The notes beneath the pieces were generated by a model, which was given only the letters and a program-made list of their open reading frames with translations, did no database searches and was not told the DNA's origin. From Hyphomonadaceae bacterium UBA1849 (lineage in GTDB: Bacteria; Pseudomonadota; Alphaproteobacteria; Caulobacterales; Hyphomonadaceae), in the NCBI GenBank assembly GCA_002338565.1, contig DDIN01000006.1, positions 166,525-230,524 of the forward strand: a stretch of DNA of 64,000 nucleotides, given 5' to 3'. Of the stretch, positions 44,187-54,042 are shown in pieces (the stretch's first letter is position 1; each line of letters begins with the position of its first letter). Position numbers and translations under genes: made by a program.

Positions 44187-46934
44187 CTAGTAAACTTCCC
44201 CGTCAAAATCTTCCGGACCGGTTTGAGGTGGTGGTGTAATCTGCCCCGGTTGCACAGGATCGTCACCATTGCCGTCAAATATATCGCCAACGCCGGTAGA
44301 GACTTCGCCTGAATTTCCATTGCCGAAAATACTATCAAGATCGCTACCAAAACTGTCTTCAAAACCCGGCTCTGAGCCCCGGCGGAACGCCTCGCGAATG
44401 ACCTGGCTATTAGGTCCAGGTAGCGTGCCGGTGCGGGCGTCAATATTCATGAAGCGAACACCGCTTGGCGCACGGAATGGAAGTGGATCGTAATCGACCA
44501 GAGCCTCATTCATGAATGAACCGAAGATCGGTGCAGCAACACTGCCACCAGCTTCGCCATTGCCCATAGAGCGCGGTTCGTCGAAGCCGACATAAATCCC
44601 TACGACAAGATCCGGAGAGAAGCCCATGAACCAGGCATCCATATAATCGTTTGTCGTACCGGTTTTACCGCCCAGCGTGTGTTCACAGAGTGTAGGAATG
44701 TTTTCCACACCGAGAGCCGCTTCAGGACCGCCACGCGGACACTGACGACGAATGCCCGCCGCCGTGCCGCGTTCAACAACGCCCTGTAGCATGTATGTGA
44801 TCTGGAAAGCTGTGATCGGATCAATTACCTGCTCACGCATATCAGCGAGGATAGGCGGCGCCTGCCCGTTATACTCTTCATTACAGCCCGGACATTCGCG
44901 CGTATCCATCTGATAGATTGTTGCGCCTTCACGGTCCTGAACCCTGTCGAACAGACGCGGAGTAACCTGACGGCCGCCATTCACAAAGGCGGCATAAGAC
45001 GCAGCCATATTCCACACGGTAACCTCACCGGCACCGAGCGACATGGAGAGGTAAGGGTCCAAATGGTCGTAGACACCAACACGTTCGGCAAACCGGGAGA
45101 CCTGCTCCATACCGATGTCCTGCGCGAGACGCACCGTCATAGCATTACGGGACATTTCAAGGCCGAGACGCATCGTGCTCATGCCATAAAAACGACCGGA
45201 CGTGTAGTTTGTCGGAGCGTAGCACTGGTCTTCTTCACGGGTGTAGTCGCACTGAACAAAAGGTGCATCAAGAATTTGAGTCGCCGGCGTGAAAACAGCC
45301 TGTCCTGTACGGGGATCGCCAAGCTCCAGCGCGGACGCATAGACAAACGGCTTGAACGAAGACCCGGGCTGACGCTGGGCTTGCACAGTCCGGTTGAACT
45401 GCGATCTCCAGAACGAGTAACCACCTGCCATTGCAAGAACGCGACCCGTATGAGGGTCCAAGGCAAGGAGCGCGCCTTCTACCTCCGGAATTTGACCGAG
45501 GCGGGCATCTCCGACCGGAACAAAGGCAGGCTCGACTTCCTCAGCTTCGGCTTCCGAGTTTGCGGCCTCCGTTAAAGTCTCTTCGGAAATAACTTCATCG
45601 CCAGCTGGATTGGAGCTGTCTGACCCTTCAGGTACGACCTCTTCACGCTCGACGCCGACGAGGATCACATCGCCCGGCTGAAGTCCGCGACCGCCGCCTT
45701 CACGGCGATAGGTGCGGGAGAACTCAATGTCATCTTCAGCGAGATCAACCTCAGCACCATCGGTCAGCAACAAGCGAACCGCGCTTGAAGATGCGGAAAG
45801 AACCAGCCCTGCCTCGCGGGTGCCATAACCACCCGGAAGCTCTACCGCGTTCAGCGCATCGAGCTGGCTAGCGCCAAGTTCAATCATCGCAAGTGGGCCG
45901 CGATACCCGTGACGACGGTCATAGGTTTCAAGGCCATCGCGGAGCGCAGACTGCGCAGCAAGCTGAAGCCGCGTATCCAGCGTAGATCGAATAGAAAGGC
46001 CGTCTTCGCGAAGCTCGTCTTCACCAATCTCTTCTGACAGGGAGCGACGCAGCTCCTCAACAAAGTAGGTCGCCGCCGCATATTCTTCGCCGCGCAGACG
46101 TTCCTGCGTCACAAGCGGTTCTGAGATTGCAGCTTCAGCCTCATCTCGGGAAATGTAACCGTTCGCCTGCATGCGACCGATAACCCAGTCGCGGCGCGCA
46201 CGCGCACGATCCGGGTTTCGGAACGGGTTCACATCGCCCGGACGCTGAGGCATCGCAGCCAGAAGCGCCGCTTCAGCCAGAGAAAGTTCTGTAAGAGGTT
46301 TGTTGAAATAATTAAGCGCTGCCGATGCAACACCGTAAGAGCTGCCGCCGAGATAAATCTCGTTCATGTACAGCTCAATGATTTCTTCCTTTGTGAATGC
46401 TTCTTCCATGCGACGAGACAGAATCGCCTCACGGATTTTTCGGTCCAGCCTCTGCGAACTGTCATTCAGCAGCATGTTCTTGGCGACCTGTTGAGTAATG
46501 GTGGAACCGCCCTGCAGATTACCACCAGCGCCAGCGATCATGTCGCGCGCATTGCGAAGCATCGCTCGCACCATACCGAAATAGTCGATCCCGCCGTGAG
46601 AGAAGAAGTTCTTATCCTCCGCGGACACGAAAGCTTCAATCAAATGCTCAGGCATCGCTTCATATGGAACGAACAGGCGATGCTCGCTCGCGAACTCAGC
46701 AATCAAGCGACCATCACCCGCATGCACACGGGTCGTAACTTCAGGCTGGTATTCTGCAAGGACATTCACGGACTGCAGATCACGTGAGAGCGCATTTACG
46801 TAAGCAGCTACCGCGAACGTGCCAATCAGGCCGAAAACGGCGACGACAATCATCAGGACCCGGAAAATCGGATGCATAAGAAAACGCGCAATAGCGCCAA
46901 AGAAACTTCTCAGGCCTTGCAGAACTGAATTCAT
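44187..46934 (-). CDS. mrcA: Penicillin-binding protein 1A (bifunctional)
   Basis: Polymerises glycan strands and crosslinks peptides. The 915-residue protein has a membrane helix (about 25-48), a GT51 transglycosylase (EDKNFFSHGGID, GGSTITQQVAKN, RKIREAILSRRME) and a transpeptidase (PGSSFKPF with the active serine, MSRNAMT, and GGKTGTTND). An OB-like insert with an acidic Glu/Ala-rich loop lies between them, and the C-terminus is Gly/Asn/Pro-rich and disordered. It sits between the amidase and prfB genes on the same strand. Confidence 0.95.
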   Translation of the reverse strand: MNSVLQGLRSFFGAIARFLMHPIFRVLMIVVAVFGLIGTFAVAAYVNALSRDLQSVNVLAEYQPEVTTRVHAGDGRLIAEFASEHRLFVPYEAMPEHLIEAFVSAEDKNFFSHGGIDYFGMVRAMLRNARDMIAGAGGNLQGGSTITQQVAKNMLLNDSSQRLDRKIREAILSRRMEEAFTKEEIIELYMNEIYLGGSSYGVASAALNYFNKPLTELSLAEAALLAAMPQRPGDVNPFRNPDRARARRDWVIGRMQANGYISRDEAEAAISEPLVTQERLRGEEYAAATYFVEELRRSLSEEIGEDELREDGLSIRSTLDTRLQLAAQSALRDGLETYDRRHGYRGPLAMIELGASQLDALNAVELPGGYGTREAGLVLSASSSAVRLLLTDGAEVDLAEDDIEFSRTYRREGGGRGLQPGDVILVGVEREEVVPEGSDSSNPAGDEVISEETLTEAANSEAEAEEVEPAFVPVGDARLGQIPEVEGALLALDPHTGRVLAMAGGYSFWRSQFNRTVQAQRQPGSSFKPFVYASALELGDPRTGQAVFTPATQILDAPFVQCDYTREEDQCYAPTNYTSGRFYGMSTMRLGLEMSRNAMTVRLAQDIGMEQVSRFAERVGVYDHLDPYLSMSLGAGEVTVWNMAASYAAFVNGGRQVTPRLFDRVQDREGATIYQMDTRECPGCNEEYNGQAPPILADMREQVIDPITAFQITYMLQGVVERGTAAGIRRQCPRGGPEAALGVENIPTLCEHTLGGKTGTTNDYMDAWFMGFSPDLVVGIYVGFDEPRSMGNGEAGGSVAAPIFGSFMNEALVDYDPLPFRAPSGVRFMNIDARTGTLPGPNSQVIREAFRRGSEPGFEDSFGSDLDSIFGNGNSGEVSTGVGDIFDGNGDDPVQPGQITPPPQTGPEDFDGEVY

Positions 46935-46966
46935 AAAGACTCGCTCGCGATTTTACTGACAGTCAG

Positions 46967-46995
46967 GGTGATCCCGGAATCACCTTTAATTCCGG
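46967..46995 (-). promoter_or_regulatory. Two mutually exclusive hairpins in the PBP1A leader
   Basis: CCGGAAT (46974-46980) can pair with ATTCCGG (46989-46995). GGTGAT (46967-46972) can pair with ATCACC (46979-46984). The two helices share bases 46979-46980 and occupy each other's loops, so only one can form cleanly. They lie 33-61 bases upstream of the PBP1A start on the transcribed minus strand. Confidence 0.4.
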
Positions 46996-47067
46996 CTATA
47001 CTATGGCGTGAGCATGCCCACGACTAGGCTTTCTATCGAGATATATGCGGGCGAAACAGCCCCATAA

Positions 47068-48339
47068 TCAGCCGCCGTTAGAGTAATACCGAGCGAGCGC
47101 CTGCTCTTCTCTGTCGAAATAAGTGTCAATCGCGCGACCAACAGCCTGCATGGCTCGTGTCAGCCCCTGCCCTGATGACAGTCGGCGCTCGTCGTTTGAG
47201 TTTGTCAGGAAGCCTACTTCCAGAAGGACCGCAGGAACATCCGGTGCAAGCAAAACGTAGAAATTCGCCTGGCGGTGCGTGTTGCGTAGGATTGGCCCAA
47301 CCGCTTCAAGCTCGGGAATGAGGATATCGGCAAACGCAGCGGAACGGGTTAGCGTTTCGCGTTCAACAAGATTCTCAAGGATGTCCTGTGTTGCAGGATC
47401 GACCGGATCGATTTCCATCGGAATGTTCCAGCCCATGCGTTCACGCATTTGCTCCATGCGCGCATCCCCAGCCGTAGAGAGCGTGTAGACGGAAGCACCC
47501 GCGACTGACCGACTTCCCGCAGCATCCGCGTGCAGAGAAATAAAGATGTCGGCTTCGGCGGCGCGCGCGATTTCAATACGCTGATCGTGATCGATATAAT
47601 CGTCACTATCACGCGTCAGAACAACGTCGTAACGCCCTGTCTGTTCGAGGATATCGCGAAGGAGTAGCGCACCGCGCAGGACAACAGATTTCTCGATCGT
47701 GCCTGCTCCGCCTTGTGTCCCAGGATCGCGACCACCATGCCCGGGATCGATCACCACGACATGGCGTTCCGGAACAGGCGCTAAATCGCCGCGACCACCG
47801 CGCAGGTCAGGAACACGCGCTGCGGTATCGACTTCTACATCAGCGACATCAGTCTCGCCTGACCACGGGCCGGACGGACGGACACTTCGGAACGTGTCTA
47901 GATCGACCGGACGAAAATCCAATACAATCCGGTAAACACCATTCTGCCGCGTCGGCTCCATCGTGTACGAACTTTCGAGCACGAGCGGCTGATCAAGGTC
48001 GAATACAAGGCGCGACGTTGTTTCAGAATTATGTGCATACCGGAAACGTTGAATTCCGCCGGCTCCGCGACCTTCGCCCTGATGCGCCGCATGATCGGGC
48101 ATCGCCCAGACGAGGCGATCAAAGTCCAGCACATATCTCAGGCCACCGGTGCTGAGCGCAAATTGCGAGTAATCGAGATCAGCGGTCGCATCAATGACAA
48201 CGCGAGTTCTGTCGCCGTCAAAGCCGACGCGAACGTCGCGGACTTCGGTACCAGACTGAGCTGTCGCTGCGACGCCCAAAAAGACAACCGCAGTTAGAAG
48301 CGACGCTACCGCCATCAATATGCGCAGGCAAGGATTCAT
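47068..48339 (-). CDS. N-acetylmuramoyl-L-alanine amidase (AmiC-like)
   Basis: Cleaves the amide bond between MurNAc and the stem peptide during division. The roughly 423-residue protein has a signal peptide, an AMIN targeting domain (about 25-140) and a zinc amidase_3 domain: VVIDPGHGGRDPGTQG (His and Glu region), KSVVLRGALLLRD, FISLHADAAGS and LLEVGFLTNSNDERRL with the catalytic Glu. I chose the ATG at 48339 (MNPCLRILMA); a GTG four codons upstream is possible. It heads the operon amidase-PBP1A-prfB. Confidence 0.92.
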   Translation of the reverse strand: MNPCLRILMAVASLLTAVVFLGVAATAQSGTEVRDVRVGFDGDRTRVVIDATADLDYSQFALSTGGLRYVLDFDRLVWAMPDHAAHQGEGRGAGGIQRFRYAHNSETTSRLVFDLDQPLVLESSYTMEPTRQNGVYRIVLDFRPVDLDTFRSVRPSGPWSGETDVADVEVDTAARVPDLRGGRGDLAPVPERHVVVIDPGHGGRDPGTQGGAGTIEKSVVLRGALLLRDILEQTGRYDVVLTRDSDDYIDHDQRIEIARAAEADIFISLHADAAGSRSVAGASVYTLSTAGDARMEQMRERMGWNIPMEIDPVDPATQDILENLVERETLTRSAAFADILIPELEAVGPILRNTHRQANFYVLLAPDVPAVLLEVGFLTNSNDERRLSSGQGLTRAMQAVGRAIDTYFDREEQALARYYSNGG

Positions 48340-48732
48340 CCCACTTTCCACCGGTCAGATTATCGTTCGGGATCATAGCGTCGTTTTGGTAAACACTCCA
48401 TTTACCTTAGTGAAGGAATTGCAGTGAATTCAAAATCGCTCTTTTCTCTTTATTTTTCTTTCCGAATTAGGCAGTGTAAGAGAGTCGCCTCCCTGAGATG
48501 AGCGACCCAACGTGAACACACGGCGGAAGAGGTTGAACAAAATCCCCTCCGAACCGCCGCACTAGAATTGTTTGGTACCGGAAGTCGAAACTGATGACAT
48601 CGCATTCTCAAATTAGCATGTCGCTTCGTTTCGACCGCCAGACACCTCCTAACATATATCAACACGGCCGACGTCGCAGTGCATTCAGGTACGACGCGCG
48701 AACTGTCAGGACGTGCAGCAGGAACACCTTTA
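48340..48732 (+). other. Long leader region of rne
   Basis: This is a 393-base stretch without a convincing gene between the divergent amidase and RNase E genes. It begins A/T-rich (likely promoters) and then becomes structured: GTCGC/GCGAC around 48484-48505, and CGGCGG (48521-48526) with CCGCCG (48554-48559). In E. coli the long rne leader lets RNase E control its own mRNA. A similar role here is an inference. Confidence 0.5.
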
Positions 48733-51144
48733 ATGACAAAAATGATGTTGATCGACGCGGTCCACCCGGAGGAAGTCCGGGTCGCCGTGGTCAACAAAGG
48801 TCAAGTCGAAGACTTTGATTTTGAAAGCGCCAAGAAACGACAACTAAGAGGAAATATCTATCTCGCAAAAATCACACGCGTCGAACCGTCTCTTCAGGCG
48901 GCCTTCGTTGATTTTGGCGGGAATCGTCACGGCTTCCTCGCATTTAGCGAGATCCACCCGGATTATTATCAATTGCCACAGGCAGACCGCGAGGCTCTGA
49001 TCGCAGAGACTGCGTCCGCAGTACAGGCTGATGGTGATGACCCTGACGATATTGATGAGGATGACGATGAGCGTCCTTCCTCCAAGGCACTGCTCTCCAA
49101 GAATTACAAAATTCAGGAAGTTATCCGTCGTCGCCAGATCATGCTGGTTCAGGCGGTTAAAGAAGAGCGCGGCAATAAGGGCGCCGCTCTGACAACATAT
49201 CTGTCGCTGGCAGGTCGCTACTGCGTACTCATGCCAAACACACCTCGCGGCGGTGGCATCTCACGCAAGATCACCAACAGCACAGACCGTAAGCGTCTGA
49301 AAGAGATTGTCCGCGATCTCAATGTACCAGAAGGCATGGGCCTGATTGTCCGTACGGCTGGCGCGAAACGTACAAAGACCGAAATCAAGCGTGACTTCGA
49401 ATACCTGATTAAACTCTGGTCGAAGATTCGCGAACTGACACTCAGCTCTGTTGCTCCTTGCCTGATCAACGAAGAAGCAGGCCTTGTCCATCGGGCACTG
49501 CGCGACATGTATGACAAAGACATTGATCAGGTTCTGGTCGATGGTGAAGTCGCTTATCGAGAGGCCAAAGACCTTTCCAAAATGCTCATGCCGAGCCATG
49601 CGAAAAAGGTTCAACAGCACAAGTCCGGTCTGCCAGTATTCTCTGAATACGGTGTTGAGCCCCAGCTCGATAATATTTTCAGCCCGACCGTTCAGCTGAA
49701 GTCCGGCGGATATCTGGTGATCCACCAGACCGAAGCCCTGGTCGCGATCGACGTGAACTCGGGCAAATCCACACGCGAACGCAATATCGAACAGACCGCG
49801 CTTCGGACCAACCTCGAAGCAGCCGAAGAAGCGTGTCGCCAGATGCGCCTTCGCGACCTTGCCGGTCTGGTCGTGATCGACTTCATCGACATGGAAGAAG
49901 CGAAGAACAACCGCGCTGTCGAACGCAGGATGAAAGATTGCATGAAATACGACCGTGCGCGCGTTCAGAACAACAAGATCTCCATGTTCGGCCTTATGGA
50001 AATCTCTCGTCAGCGTCGTCGTGCGGGCGTGCTCGACACCAGCTCTGATCCATGCACAGCGTGTAGCGGCACAGGCCATGTTCGTTCTATCGAATCGTCT
50101 GCACTGCAGCTGCTCCGCGCCATCGAAAGCCGCAGCGCAGGTGTCGCAGGTGGCCAGATTGAAGTAAGCGCCCCTACGGACGTCGTTCTTTTCCTTCTGA
50201 ACGAGAAACGTCAGGCAATCAGCGATCTTGAGATACGTCAAAAGCTGACCGTACAGGTTAAAGCGCAATCTGACCTGCTATTCGGCGAATTCGAAATCCG
50301 CGTCACAAACGCGGAGGGTGATAATGTCGAGCCGCCTAAGCCGAAACCGATTGAGCGCGTGCCGATCACAGACGTCGATGACCTTGAAGATATTGAGGAC
50401 GACGACGAAGAAGAAGATGAAGAGATCGCTGAAGAGAAGCCAACGGGTCGCAAGCGCCGCCGTCGCGGACGCCGCAAAGATCAGGACCGCTCATCTGCTG
50501 ATAATCTGAAGGTTGTCGACGCAGACGCCGATGATGAAGGCGACAACTCAGACGGCCCATCTGATTTCGGCTCTAGTGACGATGATGACGGCGCGGATGG
50601 TAATTCCCGCAAACGTCGCCGTCGCGGTCGTCGTGGTGGACGTCGTCGTCGCGGAAGAGATGGCGCACCGGAGACAGTCGAACTCAATGATGAGAACACG
50701 ACTGAAGATGGTGGCGCGGTTCTCGACGAAGCGGCTTCAAACGTCGTCGCTCTTGTTGGCGAAGGTGTAGAAATCAAAGCTACAGCCGAAGCTAAACCTG
50801 AGCCAGAAGCGACTGCAGATGACGATGCTGAAACTTCTGAAGCAGCCCCTGTTTCCGAAGAAGCCGAAGCAGCTACTCTTGTAGAAACATCGGAACCGGA
50901 GACAGCGCCGGAACAAGAGTCCCAGGCGCCTGAAGCCGTCTCGGAAGCACCGGCGGAAATTGCAGAAGAACCTGCAACAGAAGAGACACCTTCTGCAGAG
51001 GTAGCCGAGGAAGCAGTTCCCGCTGAACCGGCAGCCCCTGCTGCAGAAGCAGAGGCTGAGGCTGAAGAGCCAAAGGAACTTCCGGAAACCGAAAAGCCTA
51101 AGAAGATCCGTCGTGGCTGGTGGCAACGCCGCAGCGCCGGCTAG
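48733..51144 (+). CDS. rne: Ribonuclease E
   Basis: Main endoribonuclease of mRNA decay and rRNA/tRNA processing. The 803-residue protein starts at ATG 48733 (MTKMMLIDAVHPEE, AGGA 9 bases upstream; the frame extends further up without homology). The catalytic half has the S1 domain (GNIYLAKITRVEPSLQAAFVDFG), AIDVNSGKST, VVIDFIDM and the zinc link DPCTACSGTGH. The C-terminal half is disordered: acidic stretches, two Arg-rich RNA-binding blocks (GRKRRRRGRR, KRRRRGRRGGRRRRGR), an Ala/Glu repeat zone, and the end KKIRRGWWQRRSAG, which resembles the PNPase-binding tail of Caulobacter RNase E. Confidence 0.95.
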   Translation: MTKMMLIDAVHPEEVRVAVVNKGQVEDFDFESAKKRQLRGNIYLAKITRVEPSLQAAFVDFGGNRHGFLAFSEIHPDYYQLPQADREALIAETASAVQADGDDPDDIDEDDDERPSSKALLSKNYKIQEVIRRRQIMLVQAVKEERGNKGAALTTYLSLAGRYCVLMPNTPRGGGISRKITNSTDRKRLKEIVRDLNVPEGMGLIVRTAGAKRTKTEIKRDFEYLIKLWSKIRELTLSSVAPCLINEEAGLVHRALRDMYDKDIDQVLVDGEVAYREAKDLSKMLMPSHAKKVQQHKSGLPVFSEYGVEPQLDNIFSPTVQLKSGGYLVIHQTEALVAIDVNSGKSTRERNIEQTALRTNLEAAEEACRQMRLRDLAGLVVIDFIDMEEAKNNRAVERRMKDCMKYDRARVQNNKISMFGLMEISRQRRRAGVLDTSSDPCTACSGTGHVRSIESSALQLLRAIESRSAGVAGGQIEVSAPTDVVLFLLNEKRQAISDLEIRQKLTVQVKAQSDLLFGEFEIRVTNAEGDNVEPPKPKPIERVPITDVDDLEDIEDDDEEEDEEIAEEKPTGRKRRRRGRRKDQDRSSADNLKVVDADADDEGDNSDGPSDFGSSDDDDGADGNSRKRRRRGRRGGRRRRGRDGAPETVELNDENTTEDGGAVLDEAASNVVALVGEGVEIKATAEAKPEPEATADDDAETSEAAPVSEEAEAATLVETSEPETAPEQESQAPEAVSEAPAEIAEEPATEETPSAEVAEEAVPAEPAAPAAEAEAEAEEPKELPETEKPKKIRRGWWQRRSAG

Positions 51145-51176
51145 GCAGCTAAACTATCTAAGATTTAATTCGCTAA

Positions 51177-51199
51177 GGGGGGATGCACTGCATCCCCCC
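51177..51199 (+). terminator. Strong hairpin after rne
   Basis: GGGGGGATGCA (51177-51187), one C, TGCATCCCCCC (51189-51199): 11-base perfect arms. There is no T-run after it, so it may be a weak terminator or an RNA 3'-end stabiliser between rne and the M48 peptidase gene. Confidence 0.6.
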
Positions 51200-51261
51200 T
51201 CTCGCATCCGGCCTTCAAGTGTGATTAGATTACGCAGCGGGCGGGCGAAATGGAGAGATTT

Positions 51262-52614
51262 GTGAAGATTAAAAGCTTCGCCAGACACGTTGTCTCTGCG
51301 ATTACGGTGTTCTGCACTGTATCGTTTTCTGCCCAGGCCCAGAGCTTCATCCGCGATGCGGAGATTGAAGCTATTCTGCGAGATTTCACCAATCCGGTTC
51401 TGGAAGCAGCCAATCTGCGCCCGGATGATGTGAACATCTTCATCATCAACGATCCGACCCTCAACGCGTTTGTTGCGAGGGGCCAGAATATCCACCTCCA
51501 TACCGGCTTGATTATGGCGTCAGAAACGCCAGGCCAGTTGATTGGCGTTATTGCGCACGAGACAGGTCATATCGAAGGCGGACACAATATTCGTCGTCAG
51601 CGTGATCTGGAAATCGCATCACGCCCCGCATTTGTGTCTATCGGTCTAGGCCTGCTCGCCATTGCCGCTGGAGCGCCCGACGCCGGTGCGGCGCTGATCG
51701 CGAGTTCGCAGCAATTCGGATATCTGAATTTCGCGTCCCATACGCGCCCTCAAGAGGCTTCCGCGGACCAGGCTGCCCTGCGCTACATGCAAGCAACCGG
51801 TCGCTCTCCGCGCGGTCTTCTGGAGTTCTTCGAGAACTTCCGCGATATCCAATTCTCCAACAATGCTGAGCGCTATCGCTATTTCTACACCCACCCGCTC
51901 GCATCAGATCGTATTGAATCGCTTCGTCAGGGTGCAGAACGTTCCGGTCTGATGGACCTCGAAGACGATCCGGAAGAAGTCTACCAGCTCGAGATGATGA
52001 AAGCGAAGCTCTTCGGCTTCATCATGGCGCCAGTCTATGTGCAGCGGAAATATCCGCCATCAGACACATCAGTCCCGGCCCGGTATGCACGCGCGATTTC
52101 GGCTTTTCAAAGCCATAGCCTCGCAACGGCCCTAAGTCTCACTGATGAGCTGATCGAAGAATTCCCGGAGAACCCTTATTTCTACGAGCTGAAGGGCCAG
52201 ATTCTCTTTGAGAACGGTCGGTTCGAAGAGTCAGTCGAACCAAACCGTCGTTCTCTGGAGCTGGCAGGCCGCGTCCCTCTCCTCATGGTGAACCTCGCAA
52301 GGTCACTGAGCGCAATGCAAACCGAAGAGAGCCTCGCAGAAGCTGAAGAGCTTCTTTCGCTCGCGACTGCGCTGGAAGCCGGAAACGCCTTTGCCTGGCA
52401 TGAACTCGCGATTGTTCTCGAACGTCAGGGCCGCCGCCCTGAAGCAAACCTAGCAACGGCCGAACAAGCGTTCCACTATGGCGACTGCGACCGTGCACGT
52501 AGTTTTGCTGCGAGAGCGTCAGAAGATCTTGAGCCGAACACGCCAACAGGCATTCGTGCCAGTGACATCACCAGAATTTGTACGATTACAGCGCAGAGCC
52601 GCTCTAGAAGATAA
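51262..52614 (+). CDS. M48-family metallopeptidase with TPR repeats (BepA-like)
   Basis: A periplasmic zinc protease of about 450 residues. The signal peptide ends near SAQA-QS; then comes an M48 domain with IAHETGHIEGGH (HExxH) and the third ligand region ASADQAALRYM, an inserted helical hairpin, and C-terminal TPR repeats from about residue 275. BepA proteins check outer-membrane protein assembly, which fits the architecture. I prefer GTG 51262, which has GGAGAG 7 bases upstream; ATG 51250 is in frame four codons earlier and overlaps that site. Confidence 0.9.
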   Translation: MKIKSFARHVVSAITVFCTVSFSAQAQSFIRDAEIEAILRDFTNPVLEAANLRPDDVNIFIINDPTLNAFVARGQNIHLHTGLIMASETPGQLIGVIAHETGHIEGGHNIRRQRDLEIASRPAFVSIGLGLLAIAAGAPDAGAALIASSQQFGYLNFASHTRPQEASADQAALRYMQATGRSPRGLLEFFENFRDIQFSNNAERYRYFYTHPLASDRIESLRQGAERSGLMDLEDDPEEVYQLEMMKAKLFGFIMAPVYVQRKYPPSDTSVPARYARAISAFQSHSLATALSLTDELIEEFPENPYFYELKGQILFENGRFEESVEPNRRSLELAGRVPLLMVNLARSLSAMQTEESLAEAEELLSLATALEAGNAFAWHELAIVLERQGRRPEANLATAEQAFHYGDCDRARSFAARASEDLEPNTPTGIRASDITRICTITAQSRSRR

Positions 52615-52662
52615 GAGCCTGCGCGTGCTAGTCAGATTCTGATCTATCTAGGGAAACAGTCT

Positions 52663-53385
52663 ATGCTTGCTAAAACGCTCTCCGTTACAACGGCGCTTAC
52701 CGTCCTCGTCGGCCTTGGCGCTTGCAACATGTCCGCTCAAAGCAACTCTGTGCCTCAAACGGCTCAAAGCCGAGAGGACGTCGAAGCCATCGTTCGTGCT
52801 TACCTTCTGGAAAATCCGGAAATCATCATGGAAGCGATGCTCGTTCTGGAAGAACGAGAAAATGCGCGCCTCGGCGACCAGCTCGCATCAAACGATTCGG
52901 ACTTCTCCGTCGGTCCGGCTGATGCTGAAGTTACGATCGTAGAATATTTTGACTATCATTGCGGATATTGCCGACGGTCACTCGACTGGGTGATCGATCA
53001 GGTCGAAAACAGTGACGGCCGCGTTCGCGTAGTATTTAAGGAACTCCCAATCCTGTCGGAACAGTCTGTACGCGCGGCTCGCGCTGCAGTCGCTTCCCAG
53101 AACCAGGGCGAGTATCTTGAGTTCCACCAGGCGATGATGCGCCACTCCGGACAGCTGTCAGACGATGACATTTTCGAAATCGCGCGTGATGTTGGCATGA
53201 ACGCCACGCGTCTGGAACGCGATATGGAAAGCGCAGAAGTCGACGTTCATCTCGCACGCGTGCTCGGTGAAGCGCGCGAACATGGCGTTACCGGCACGCC
53301 GGCCTTCTTTATCAATGGTGAGCTGTACTCAGGCTTTGCGCAACGCGAACTCGAGCAGCGCATTGAGTCGCTTCTGGAAGGCTGA
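52663..53385 (+). CDS. DsbA-family thiol-disulfide oxidoreductase, lipoprotein-like
   Basis: A periplasmic thioredoxin-fold protein of 240 residues. It has a lipobox-type leader (VGLGAC, C21), an N-terminal helical region typical of Com1/ScsC-like DsbA homologues, the active site DYHCGYCRR (C100, C103) and the cis-proline loop VTGTPAFFING. It could oxidise or isomerise exported cysteine proteins, such as the cytochromes and Sox proteins, but that link is speculative. The stop abuts the opposite gene's stop (TGATCA). Confidence 0.9.
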   Translation: MLAKTLSVTTALTVLVGLGACNMSAQSNSVPQTAQSREDVEAIVRAYLLENPEIIMEAMLVLEERENARLGDQLASNDSDFSVGPADAEVTIVEYFDYHCGYCRRSLDWVIDQVENSDGRVRVVFKELPILSEQSVRAARAAVASQNQGEYLEFHQAMMRHSGQLSDDDIFEIARDVGMNATRLERDMESAEVDVHLARVLGEAREHGVTGTPAFFINGELYSGFAQRELEQRIESLLEG

Positions 53386-54042
53386 TCAGCCCTCTCGTCT
53401 GAACACGACGAAAAAATTATTCGCCGGCATGGCTCTGACCGTTTCCAGAGCCAGCCGGTTTTTTATTGCGCGCGGAACCACGTCGTTATCCAGATCACGC
53501 ACGCCCCATGACGGATCTCGCATTTTGAGGTTCTGATCAAAAGCGGCGTTGCTATCAGCTGTGTGCTCGCCCTTGCGACTGAATGGACCATAAAAAACCA
53601 TCCTGCCCTGAGGCTTCAGTTCACGTCCTGCCGTTTGCAATATGCCTTCCAGCACAGTGATGGGAGAAATATGGATGACGTTAGAGCTGTAAACTACGTC
53701 AAACGGCACCAACTCGGAATAATCTGGCGGCTTCGACGCATCTACTGTTTCCGCGATCAGCCTGTCGGAAATTGATAAATGGGTCGCCCAATCATTGCAG
53801 CTATCGACAGACGAAGGATCAAGGTCCGTTGCGAACCAGCTTAACTCCGCATTCGCTTCCACGAGGTGAGCTGCATGCTCACCGGTTCCGCATCCGATCT
53901 CCAGAACCTTGCCTTTAGTCAGACCGAGCGACTGAAACGCTTCCATAATATGGGGAAGATTGCGCGCTGCAGACGGCGACATAAGGCGCTTTCCTTCGGT
54001 CGCACGCTCTTCCAACGCGATGGGCTTTTTCTGGTCACTCAT
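53386..54042 (-). CDS. SAM-dependent methyltransferase, DUF938 family
   Basis: A 218-residue class I methyltransferase-fold protein. SAM motif I is LEIGCGTGEHAAHL; ATDLDPSS is motif II; the family-specific AARNLPHIMEAF at the N-terminus and YSSNVIHISP plus LVFYGPFSRKGEHTADSN-type segments identify DUF938. The substrate is unknown. Its start overlaps the end of the protease gene by 4 bases (ATGA), so the two are co-translated. Confidence 0.85.
   Translation of the reverse strand: MSDQKKPIALEERATEGKRLMSPSAARNLPHIMEAFQSLGLTKGKVLEIGCGTGEHAAHLVEANAELSWFATDLDPSSVDSCNDWATHLSISDRLIAETVDASKPPDYSELVPFDVVYSSNVIHISPITVLEGILQTAGRELKPQGRMVFYGPFSRKGEHTADSNAAFDQNLKMRDPSWGVRDLDNDVVPRAIKNRLALETVRAMPANNFFVVFRREG

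Noticed and set aside
49261..50268. 335-codon minus-strand open frame opposite rne
   Set aside because: Shadow of the RNase E catalytic domain; no recognisable protein feature.
50400..51100. Microsatellite-like repeats or CRISPR-like pattern in the 3' half of rne
   Set aside because: Irregular acidic and Arg-rich codon runs typical of RNase E tails; no conserved repeat-spacer structure.
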